Below, one piece after another: positions 26,401 to 33,092 of a DNA stretch of 64,000 bases. Made by a program: the position numbers and the translations under genes. This DNA is from Clostridium tunisiense TJ (GTDB lineage: Bacteria > Bacillota > Clostridia > Clostridiales > Clostridiaceae). How positions within the stretch are numbered: position 1 is the first letter of the stretch; each line of letters begins with the position of its first letter. Below the pieces are notes generated by a model. The model was not told the origin of the DNA. It saw only the letters and a program-made list of their open reading frames with translations, and did not search any database. The stretch is taken from positions 434,001 through 498,000 of the forward strand of contig NZ_AMQH01000002.1 of NCBI RefSeq assembly GCF_000300195.1, read 5' to 3'.

Positions 26401-27520
26401 TGTCCATAGCTCTTGAGTCATCTCCAAGTATACTCATGCAAAGAGACCTTATTTCCTCAGGTATTTTATCGCTTAGCACTTTTAAAGCCCTGTCTGTTTG
26501 GCTAGTAACAAGAACCCTTTTTCCATGTGCTAAAAGATGGCTTATTAAATTTACTATAGTGTGACTCTTTCCCGTCCCTGGTGGACCTTGAACCACAACT
26601 CCAAAGTTTTCACTAAGTCTTTTTACTATTTCCTTCTGCTCTTCGTTATAAGGTAATGGAAACAGAAGGTCCTCTCCAATATCTTTCCATCTATCTTTTT
26701 CTTCCTGTGAAACCTTTACCTCCTCTTCAGTAATTAAAGCTTCTATAGTCTTTGGTATGGTAAAGCCCTTTTCCAATTCATCTATCATAGAAGTTAGTTC
26801 AACATTCCAAAGTCTAGTATCCATTCTTCTAAAGACAATTACTGGTTCATTATATATGTTTACTCCGCCTTCACCTTCCAGATCAAGAAGAGATTGTACA
26901 GAAAAATATTCACTTTCTGTATTCAAGTTAAGAGCTGAGGTAATCTCCTCAATCCCTTTCTTAATTTCTTCCTCTTGTCTTGGGTTGATTCCCATGATTC
27001 TTACCTTATCAGAAGTTCTTACGAGATTTTCTAAGGAAAAGTTATAATTACTTAATTGGGTTGTACCATTTTTAGAGTTTATATCTTTGTATTCTAAGTT
27101 AGATAGCATATCTAATTCTATATTAGTTACATTGTTATAAGGCTTTAATATAAATTTGGATTTCTTTTCATTAAACACTAAATCCATCTTTGTAGTGAAT
27201 ACGGGATGAACCACCAAATCGTTACCAAACTTCCCTACAAGCAAACCATGTCCATAAATTATTTCCATGCTTTCGCTATTTTTTTGAAGATTTAAAAGCA
27301 GTTTAGAAAACTTTCCATAAATCTCCTTTGCATCCTTGGATATTTCAATCCAACTATCACTATCCTCACTATTGACAATATTGACACCTTCTAAGTTTCT
27401 TATTTTGTTTTCATAAAAAACTTCTTCGTATGCATCTATATTTAATGGTTTTTTATCATTACCATTTTTCACGCTATGTAAATAATTAAATATTTGAATT
27501 ACCTTTTCATTTACGTCCAC
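23441..27520 (-). CDS. Large SF1 helicase (AAA_11/AAA_12, COG1112-like) with a divergent nuclease-like C-terminus
   Basis: A 1359-residue protein. A unique N-terminal region (1-280) precedes a helicase motor: PLPYNEEQKEIV (about 289), Walker A GPPGTGKS (312-319), Walker B VIVDESSQ (about 977-984), GDEKQISP (about 1003), SFQGDERD (about 1177) and RRFNVAASRAKNQ (about 1207). The two motor halves are separated by about 550 residues of predicted helix and coiled coil. The last 95 residues (DFVIGEEQKLAIKCIG.., then EEELVSEQTLERAGWKFLKIRSSEF) resemble Vsr-like/MTES_1575 endonuclease domains appended to such helicases, but the usual acidic pair in ECDG reads KCIG here. GTG start at 27520 with GGAGG seven bases upstream. 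Monocistronic. DNA/RNA processing or phage defence are possible; neither is shown. Confidence 0.82.
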   Translation of the reverse strand: MDVNEKVIQIFNYLHSVKNGNDKKPLNIDAYEEVFYENKIRNLEGVNIVNSEDSDSWIEISKDAKEIYGKFSKLLLNLQKNSESMEIIYGHGLLVGKFGNDLVVHPVFTTKMDLVFNEKKSKFILKPYNNVTNIELDMLSNLEYKDINSKNGTTQLSNYNFSLENLVRTSDKVRIMGINPRQEEEIKKGIEEITSALNLNTESEYFSVQSLLDLEGEGGVNIYNEPVIVFRRMDTRLWNVELTSMIDELEKGFTIPKTIEALITEEEVKVSQEEKDRWKDIGEDLLFPLPYNEEQKEIVKRLSENFGVVVQGPPGTGKSHTIVNLISHLLAHGKRVLVTSQTDRALKVLSDKIPEEIRSLCMSILGDDSRAMDSLDEAVRKITENLSLDSGTLKKQYKELKYKLAQCEENQQKLLNDLKEVYTLENSKVNYLGNSYYVAEMSKFLKANRESHSFIEDTIGLEQETFLTNQEFKRFLELKSIHSREHLNLYESIGDFTNKLPDMDKLTSNMKAYKNMIDKIYIHRVNVNGWNSSENTTYTNTNLLNIIEEAIKFFTQYEGTVMETLFNSIYQNEERKMYWQSFIASIKQESEKIYSIKANINKYRITLPEGIDLMKLKRDFQVIHNTLGTKGKIGSIFKFMHKDLNYILKDILIDGESINSLEQSNIIKNYLEIINLEKTMKNYYNSSVKEFGGRIITVVDSNYLSIIEEFTNDIENILSFEENYKNKVLKLLKMKKINKELNFFIKETYEYLKSVIVSLNTIKEFEEYEEELQRVKGALIKYPVFAEFCGKIKELNIDYVKQYYNNVNYILSHSSELSELLTLRNKLIEICPKFADTAMSLSHRELMKYDYEDFEGAIKYAVFNSYIQNILGIDVMAMEKLLHEEKIREKQLVRETISKKAWYNQIQRTTESQKRSLFTWMEAIKRIGKGTGAQAIKYRKLAQKEMENCKDVIPVWIMPINRVLENLKPKENLFDVVIVDESSQSDISALTVLMRAERAVIVGDEKQISPEAIGKNGDSVEELINLHLKGIPHSQWFDLKTSLYNTALRVFPNRLVLKEHFRSLEDIIGFSNNLCYSKEIVPLRCSLSKSSLTPINTVKVEEGFRDSNKPINIKEAYEIVETIKQCCENPLYDGMTMGVISLLGENQAEVIQNMLIDKIGMEEIVRRNIVCGDAYSFQGDERDVMFLSMVVGNNIRFAALSKDSDERRFNVAASRAKNQMWLFHSVELEDLNPKCVRRELLHYMKNYKENKCLEDNGTRDLILSSFEEDVYEELNKEGLQVVKQLKINKYTIDFVIGEEQKLAIKCIGKNNYRPYSYEEELVSEQTLERAGWKFLKIRSSEFYWNREKIIKTIRDLKLV

Positions 27521-27908
27521 ATCTATTCCTCCGTTTTTAACCTATATTATATAATACGTTTTAAAGCTTTAGCTTCACAAAACATTTTTATCTTTTGTCT
27601 CACTTTACCCATCTTTAAGAAAGATTTCTGCAGTGAAAGTGGCTATCCTTTATCATAATATCTATCTATATCTGAATATACCTTATAACTACTTATGTAA
27701 TATTCTACATTAGATTATATTTTACCACATTATTAACTCCAGCTATATTATAATTGAAGCTTTACAATTTTAAAAGAACACTTTACAAATTACAACTCCT
27801 GATACCTTTTTAGTGTGAACTTTCAACAATCACTTAAAGTTATGTTTCACAGCCTTTATATTAATAGCGTTACTTTACTTCATAACTGATTAATATTATT
27901 TAGACCAA
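27521..27908. other. Intergenic region upstream of the helicase gene
   Basis: About 390 AT-rich bases. I see no open frame, repeat or hairpin in it apart from the terminator at its right end. It must carry the helicase promoter, but no convincing -35/-10 pair stands out. Confidence 0.3.
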
Positions 27909-27950
27909 TAGAAAAAACAATGATATTACTTATACCATTGTTTTTAAACT
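27909..27950 (-). terminator. Rho-independent terminator after the SGNH-like gene
   Basis: AAAAACAATG and CATTGTTTTT (27913-27945) form a stem with a short AT loop and flanking T-runs. It lies directly after the stop codon at 27953, and the symmetry could allow termination in both directions. Confidence 0.8.
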
Positions 27951-27952
27951 AA

Positions 27953-29263
27953 TTAATTATTCAGTACTATAGTTACTCCACTCAAATAAATATCACCCTT
28001 AGGAACCAGTAAAATTTCCTTTAAATCTTTTATATCTTTAAGTGAAATGTAATAACTTACCTCTTTAACTTGTCCACCGGAGGATTTTAATGTTTTACTT
28101 AATTGTGAATCTTTAGTTTTTACTTCAACATTCCCTCCATTATTGGTAGCAATTAAGGTGATTACCACCCCAGTAACTTGTCCATCAGGCATCTTGAAAC
28201 TAGTATTCTCCCCAACACCCAAGGTCATAACACTACCATTTCCAGTGTTAAATTCTTTCGCTGTGCTTTTCGTTGATAGGTTCTGTACTTTTGTCTTAGC
28301 TACTGTATCATTAACCTCATATTGGGATATTAATTTCGTAGTACTTTTAGTCTCAGACTTTTTAAATTCTACATTATTTCCTATAATTCCTTCGGTTATT
28401 AATTCTGCTATGTATTTATACCCTTCATTATTTGGCAATATTCCATTTGAACTCAATTTAGATATATTCTCTCCAGCATTTTTCTTTTTTAGAAGCCCAT
28501 TGTATACATCTACAAAAGTAGCTCCTTCTTCTGCTGCAACTTCTTCTATAGCCTTTTGGTATTGTGAGTATTTACCTTCTACTAATTCTCCTGTACTTAT
28601 GTTTATCTCTGGAGGTTCTGTAACACAAATAACATCTATATTATTCTTTTCACCCTGAGCCACTACAGTTTTGTAAAGAGCCTTAAATTCCTCTACTGTC
28701 ATTGTTTCCATTTCATTTCTGCCAGTGATTAATATCCAATAAGGGTACTCGTAAGCTTTAGACTTTTTTGAGCTACTATCCGAAATATAGGCTAGCATGT
28801 TTTCTACAGTACTTCCACCTACTGAGTAATTATCTGATATAAGAGTTTCCTTAGTAAGCATATTAAGACTACTAAAGATTGTTCCCCCTATTTCATCACC
28901 CAAGATATTAGGTTTAGATGCTCCACTACCTTGAGCTATGCTATCTCCTAGTATAATCCCCTTAAACTTACTCTGGTTCAGGGCTTCTTCAATATAAGAA
29001 TTTCTTGGGAAAACTATTTCTTTATTTTTAACTTCTTTAACTAAGATCTTTTTAACTTCTTCGTTTGTTGCTTGTCCCTTTTCTGCTATTTCAACATTGT
29101 TATTGGTTTGAGATAAACTAGTAAGTTCCTTGGCATAATTTCTATCTCTAATTTTTCCAAATATAATTATAACTAGATTTATTACTATTAATACAGTTAT
29201 AATTATTATATCTTTCTTTGAAAAAGTCCTGTTTTTATGGTTTTTAAAATTGCCTCTAGCCAT
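27953..29263 (-). CDS. Membrane-anchored SGNH-hydrolase-like protein lacking the catalytic Asp/His motif
   Basis: A 436-residue protein with a basic N-terminus, one transmembrane helix (residues about 18-36) and an exported SGNH fold. Block I is GIILGDSIAQGSG with the Ser at 108, block II VGGSTVENM, block III ITGRNEM. Block V, normally DGxHPN, reads NGILPNNEGY, so the catalytic Asp and His both appear replaced. The remaining C-terminal 120 residues look beta-rich (SVMTLGVGENTSFKMPDGQVTG, then EVSYYISLKDI, ending SGVTIVLNN). Family members remove or add acetyl groups on glycans and peptidoglycan. Here activity is doubtful, or another residue takes over. GGGGGAT precedes the ATG at 29263. Single gene; its closeness to the glycan locus suggests, but does not prove, a surface-glycan role. 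Confidence 0.75.
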   Translation of the reverse strand: MARGNFKNHKNRTFSKKDIIIITVLIVINLVIIIFGKIRDRNYAKELTSLSQTNNNVEIAEKGQATNEEVKKILVKEVKNKEIVFPRNSYIEEALNQSKFKGIILGDSIAQGSGASKPNILGDEIGGTIFSSLNMLTKETLISDNYSVGGSTVENMLAYISDSSSKKSKAYEYPYWILITGRNEMETMTVEEFKALYKTVVAQGEKNNIDVICVTEPPEINISTGELVEGKYSQYQKAIEEVAAEEGATFVDVYNGLLKKKNAGENISKLSSNGILPNNEGYKYIAELITEGIIGNNVEFKKSETKSTTKLISQYEVNDTVAKTKVQNLSTKSTAKEFNTGNGSVMTLGVGENTSFKMPDGQVTGVVITLIATNNGGNVEVKTKDSQLSKTLKSSGGQVKEVSYYISLKDIKDLKEILLVPKGDIYLSGVTIVLNN

Positions 29264-29363
29264 TTACTATCCCCCTACATTTGTATACTACACGTTCTTT
29301 ATTTATATCCGGAATCCCTTTAATTTTACCATATTATTACATTTAGCGCAATGATTACAGAAC

Positions 29364-29414
29364 TTAAGGGCCACGGATATATTGCTGAATTTACAACCTA
29401 TCTATGGCCCTAAA
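29364..29414. repeat. Hairpin after the LacI-type regulator gene, no T-run
   Basis: TTAAGGGCCA (29364-29373) is complementary to TGGCCCTAA near 29405-29413, with one bulge and further pairing of GAT/ATC inside. It is GC-richer than its surroundings and lies 24 bases past the regulator stop codon. No uridine tract follows on either strand, so termination is uncertain. Confidence 0.45.
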
Positions 29415-29437
29415 CCACTTCTATTTATGGGTACCTA

Positions 29438-30433
29438 TTACTTCTTGCAAGAATCTCTTTCTACAATATTATAGGGAAGTAAAAAGTTTCTGTCATCTAT
29501 AGGTAAATTATTTATAATTTTAATTAAAAGTCTCATAGCTACAGACCCCATGTCATAAAGAGGTTTTGATACTGTAGTAAGCTTTGGATAATAGACATCT
29601 GCAAGAGATATATCGTCAAATCCCATTACATCTACCTCTTTAGGAACCTCTATGCCACTTTCTCTTAAAGCATTAATAGCCCCCATAGCCACTTCATCAT
29701 TAGCACAAAAAACTCCATCCACCTTATTGGATTTTAAAATTTCTTGTATTCCTTTATATCCATCCTCAGCCTTTAAAGATCCAAAGTATACTAATGAAGG
29801 GTTAAAACTATCCTTTTCCTCCATAGCCTTTTTATAACCCTTGTAAATCTTTGAATAATCACTAGACTTATCTTCATAATATCCTATGTAAGCAATAGTT
29901 TTATTTCCCTTATCCATAAGATACTTAACAGCATCATAGCTTGCCGCATAGCTATCTATTCCTACACTTGGATAGCTTTTGTTGCTATCTATAGTACCTA
30001 CAAGCACTGTTGGTACTTTCATAGCTTCTATTATATCTTCTATATCGCTCTCTAGAGAATTGCTCATGTAAATAACTCCATCAACCATCTTTTCCCTAAG
30101 TACATTAAAGCTTTCCTTTTCCCTCTCCAAATCCAAATCAGTATTGCAAAGCATAATATTATAGTTGTATATACTAGCTACATCCTCTGCTCCTCTTACT
30201 ATTTCAGGATACACGGGGTTTGATATATCTGGGATTACAATACCTATAGTACTAGATTTATGAGTTTTTAAACTTCTTGCTAAAATATTAGGTCTATAAC
30301 CCAATTTTTCAATGGTGTCTAACACTTTTCTCTTAGTTTCATCATTAACTACATCTATGCCATTTAAAACTCTTGAAACAGTTGCAATTGATACTCCTGC
30401 TTCACGAGCAACATCCTTTATTGAAGTTGCCAT
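29438..30433 (-). CDS. LacI/GalR-family transcriptional regulator
   Basis: A 331-residue regulator. The N-terminal DNA-binding domain is TSIKDVAREAGVSIATVSRVLNG (helix-turn-helix, residues about 3-25) followed by the hinge region YRPNILARSLKTHKS. The periplasmic-binding-protein-like effector domain has IGIVIPDISNPVYPEIVRG, DGVIYMSNS, GVFCANDEVAMGAINALRESG and VMGFDDISLADVYYPKLTTV. This layout covers CcpA and sugar-specific repressors. The ligand is unknown and no sugar uptake or catabolic operon is adjacent, so it may act elsewhere or globally. ATG at 30433 has AGGAG eight bases upstream; the GTG at 30442 overlaps that site and is rejected. Confidence 0.9.
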   Translation of the reverse strand: MATSIKDVAREAGVSIATVSRVLNGIDVVNDETKRKVLDTIEKLGYRPNILARSLKTHKSSTIGIVIPDISNPVYPEIVRGAEDVASIYNYNIMLCNTDLDLEREKESFNVLREKMVDGVIYMSNSLESDIEDIIEAMKVPTVLVGTIDSNKSYPSVGIDSYAASYDAVKYLMDKGNKTIAYIGYYEDKSSDYSKIYKGYKKAMEEKDSFNPSLVYFGSLKAEDGYKGIQEILKSNKVDGVFCANDEVAMGAINALRESGIEVPKEVDVMGFDDISLADVYYPKLTTVSKPLYDMGSVAMRLLIKIINNLPIDDRNFLLPYNIVERDSCKK

Positions 30434-31061
30434 TATTATCACTCCTATTTCTGAAACTTATTCCTTGAACCCAGAAATAACTTAAATTAATCATATTATT
30501 TCCAAGTTTATTTATATTAATGTAAATGTATCCTTTGAGAAATATACTTATGGTAAAATGTCTGAATATTAGAGGCTATAGTCCTTGAATAAACTATAGA
30601 AAAGTTTGTCTTTAGTCAAAGACTCCTACCTTAAATTTGCTTAAGAGGTAACAATTATGGAATAATTACCCTTCCAAAATGTGGCTAAAGCCTTAAAAGA
30701 AACTTTAGATTCCATCTAAAACTTGTTTTCTTCTTATTAATTCTACCATATTATGAAAGATTTATCCTTTGAAAATGTCATTTAAATTAAGTATATTCTA
30801 TGAAAATAAAAAAACTCCTTCTTTAGTTGAAAGATTCCTCTTTAAATTTAGTAATTAATATTAGTATAATGCTAAAATGAAGACTTAACTTTTATAAAAA
30901 CTTATATTGATTTTCCTATGGATTTCAGCAGTGTATAAGATAAGCTCTACATCATTGGTGTTAGTTACTTCCATTGATTAAAGCTCACTTCTGCATTTTA
31001 TATGATAACTTCTCATTTTAATTTCTATATTAATAAGGCGATTAACCCAAATCCTACTGAT
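30434..31061. other. Non-coding region of about 630 bases
   Basis: No open frame worth calling. It holds a short imperfect hairpin (GGTAACAATTAT..ATAATTACC, 30647-30670) and sequence scraps resembling parts of repeat family R2: CTCCTACCTTAAATTTGCTTAAG near 30627 and GACTTAACTTTTATAAAAACTTATATTG near 30882-30910. They look like decayed copies. Confidence 0.35.
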
Positions 31062-31112
31062 TAAAAGAACTCCCCATAGATTTATATGTTAAAGTCTATG
31101 GAGAGTTCTTTC
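31062..31112 (-). terminator. Rho-independent terminator after the GGDEF gene
   Basis: On the minus strand AACTCTCCATAGA (around 31106-31094) pairs with TCTATGGGGAGTT (31079-31067) and is followed by CTTTTAAT. It lies just downstream of the cyclase stop at 31118. Confidence 0.8.
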
Positions 31113-31117
31113 TATTT

Positions 31118-31936
31118 CTAACTACAAATGTATTCATTTAACGTAACTAATTCTTGTTCTTTTAAATCATTGCTAAAAAAACTATAGCAATTTTTCCCGT
31201 TGCTCTTACACTTATACATTGCTACGTCTGCGTTTTTAATTAGTTCCTCTAAGCTTTTTCCATGATGAGGAGATAAGCTTATTCCTATACTGCTTGTTAT
31301 AGAAAGTTCATTTCCATCTATAGAAAAGGGATTTGTAAATACCTTTAATATTTTTTCTGCTACGGTAACAATATTTTCCTCTTTGTTTAATTTTGGAAAT
31401 AATATAATAAATTCATCTCCACCTAACCTACATACCATATCATATTCTCTTACCGAATTTTTAAGTCTTTTAGATAAGGCAACTAGAACCTTATCCCCTA
31501 TGCTATGTCCTAGAGTGTCATTGATAACTTTAAATCCATCTAAATCTAGAAACATCACAGCCACAAACTCCGGATCATTACCACTTTCCACAAAGATTTC
31601 CTTAAAGTAGCTAGAAAGAAGACATCTATTAGGTAATCCTGTAAGAGAATCATAAAATGCAAGCTTCTTAATAGCCTCTTCCTCACTGATATAGTTATTT
31701 CTACTTTTAATGATTAAATATAAAGTAGGAATTACTATAACTTCAACTAATAGTATGTCTAGCATAGTTTTTAGTGCATTTGTGCCTATGTTTAAAAGAT
31801 AATTAACTAAAATTTTCTCACCTATTATTCCTAGGGAAATAACCACTAAAAATTTATAGTTTAAAACACTTTTATAAATCCAATTTTTAACCTTAACCCC
31901 CCTTGAAATGTTGCACTCACACTTAATTTCCTTCAT
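31118..31936 (-). CDS. Membrane diguanylate cyclase (GGDEF) with I-site
   Basis: A 272-residue protein with two predicted transmembrane segments (about 25-45 and 55-78) and a C-terminal GGDEF domain starting AFYDSLTGLPNR. The active site reads RLGGDEFIIL, and REYD sits five residues before it, matching the RxxD inhibitory site that binds product c-di-GMP. It should condense two GTP to c-di-GMP at the membrane. The N-terminal region is too short to hold a known sensor. ATG at 31936 follows GGGGGT; a TTG five codons upstream overlaps this and is rejected. Monocistronic, ended by its own terminator. c-di-GMP often controls matrix polysaccharide, but no link to the locus at 1-23 kb is shown. Confidence 0.92.
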   Translation of the reverse strand: MKEIKCECNISRGVKVKNWIYKSVLNYKFLVVISLGIIGEKILVNYLLNIGTNALKTMLDILLVEVIVIPTLYLIIKSRNNYISEEEAIKKLAFYDSLTGLPNRCLLSSYFKEIFVESGNDPEFVAVMFLDLDGFKVINDTLGHSIGDKVLVALSKRLKNSVREYDMVCRLGGDEFIILFPKLNKEENIVTVAEKILKVFTNPFSIDGNELSITSSIGISLSPHHGKSLEELIKNADVAMYKCKSNGKNCYSFFSNDLKEQELVTLNEYICS

Positions 31937-32104
31937 ATTTTTGACCCCCAATGAGATGAAATTTGTTGCTTATAATATATATATGCTATTTACCTAGTTT
32001 TTGATTATGTAAATAAAATTAAAGCTATAGTTTAGTTGTTGGATCCTAGTTGGTTATTTATATTATAAAAAACACCTGCCTTCATCCCAAAACCAAGTGT
32101 GATC

Positions 32105-32150
32105 AAAATAAAAAGCACCCTTGAGAAACCAAATTATCTCAAGGATGCTT
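32105..32150 (-). terminator. Rho-independent terminator after the acetate/succinate transporter gene
   Basis: On the minus strand AGCATCCTTGAGA (32148-32136) pairs with TCTCAAGGGTGCT (about 32125-32113) with one mismatch and runs into TTTTA. It lies 14 bases after the stop at 32164. Confidence 0.85.
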
Positions 32151-32163
32151 AATTATATTATTT

Positions 32164-32775
32164 TTACTTCTTGAATATTCCGAAAGGCTTTCCTACTGGT
32201 AAGAATACTCTTCCAAAATGATTATTTAAAACTGATGCAGCTGAGCCATAAAACGAAAGAAGTGATATTATTAACTCAGAGTATGCCGCAAGTTCATGTC
32301 CGAATTCTGGTGCAATTCCAAGAGTGCTTAAAGTTAAACCTAAAAATAAGAAGTCTATGAAAAAGAAAATTAAAAATAATACCTTATGAGTTTCCATAGC
32401 CCCAATTGTCATAAATATAGTAAAGATTAAATAAGCTAGAAAAGCAAAGCCTAGTTGTTTAGGGTCTGCAGCCTTTGCAAGATTCTGCCCTAAGACTCCA
32501 TTTTGAATTAACCAAGTAAAGGCTACTCCAAGCCAAAAGAAGCCATAAGCTCCAAAAGCAGTTGCTCCAAAGGTATTATTATGCTTGAAATCATTTGCTG
32601 ATGCAAATAGCTGTGCTAAAGCCCCTAAGAATAATGCCCAAGGTATTATTAAAGACACTCCTTGAGTTATTCCAAGTTTTTGAGAAGATGCAACTAATGT
32701 AATTACTGCCAGTCCGAAAAGCCCAATAGCTGAAGGATCAGCTGTGACAATTTTAACTTCTTGTGTTTCTTTCAT
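32164..32775 (-). CDS. Acetate/succinate uptake transporter (GPR1/FUN34/YaaH, SatP family)
   Basis: A 203-residue protein with six predicted membrane helices. The family signature near the start reads DPSAIGLFGLAVITL, equivalent to the NPAPLGL motif of YaaH/SatP. GATAFGAYGFFWLGVAF and the FLGLTLSTLGIA segment also match. Known members are acetate/succinate proton symporters or channels. ATG at 32775 is preceded by GGAGG; the eight codons upstream of it have no ribosome site. A SigA-type promoter lies at 32839-32868 and a terminator follows, so it is a single-gene unit. For an acid-producing anaerobe, acetate export or re-uptake fits (inference). Confidence 0.9.
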   Translation of the reverse strand: MKETQEVKIVTADPSAIGLFGLAVITLVASSQKLGITQGVSLIIPWALFLGALAQLFASANDFKHNNTFGATAFGAYGFFWLGVAFTWLIQNGVLGQNLAKAADPKQLGFAFLAYLIFTIFMTIGAMETHKVLFLIFFFIDFLFLGLTLSTLGIAPEFGHELAAYSELIISLLSFYGSAASVLNNHFGRVFLPVGKPFGIFKK

Positions 32776-32838
32776 GTTTTTCCTCCAATATCTCATCATT
32801 AATTTTTATGTATAGACTTAAATATTAATTCCCTAAAA

Positions 32839-32868
32839 ACAATATCAAATTTTAAGTGATTTTGTCAA
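32839..32868 (-). promoter_or_regulatory. SigA-type promoter of the acetate/succinate transporter gene
   Basis: Minus strand TTGACA (32868-32863), 18-base spacer, TATTGT (32844-32839). The start of transcription would be about 57 bases before the ATG at 32775. Confidence 0.55.
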
Positions 32869-32940
32869 ATGACTAATAATACCAACAAAAATATATCCTA
32901 TTTTCTTCAACGAACTTGGAATAAGCTTAAATAAAGTTAT

Positions 32941-33012
32941 GCATTACTCATACCTTGACTGACTTAAGGTTTTTGTAATAATCAAAATACATTTTCACCA
33001 TGGAAGACTATA
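32941..33012. repeat. Dispersed intergenic repeat, family R2 (copy 2)
   Basis: Carries the ordered blocks ACTCATACCTTG, CTTAAGGTTTTTG, ATTTTCACC and GGAAGACTATA, matching parts of the copies at 13.5, 54.0 and 61.3 kb. It is shorter and more diverged than those. It fills the space between the transporter promoter and the ileS terminator. Confidence 0.4.
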
Positions 33013-33013
33013 A

Positions 33014-33056
33014 TTAAAAGAACCTCTAAAAAAGCTAAGTTTCTCAGAGATTCTTT
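33014..33056 (-). terminator. Rho-independent terminator after ileS
   Basis: On the minus strand GAATCTCT (33052-33045) pairs with AGAGGTTC (33027-33020) with one mismatch and is followed by TTTTAATT. It is about 36 bases past the ileS stop. Confidence 0.65.
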
Positions 33057-33092
33057 ATTAATATTATTACCCTAACTAGGTATTTATATTTA

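Noticed and set aside
23441-30433. A multi-gene defence island around the SF1 helicase
   Set aside because: The neighbours (SGNH-like protein, LacI regulator, glycan genes) are not defence types, each unit has its own terminator, and no integrase, methylase or toxin gene is present.
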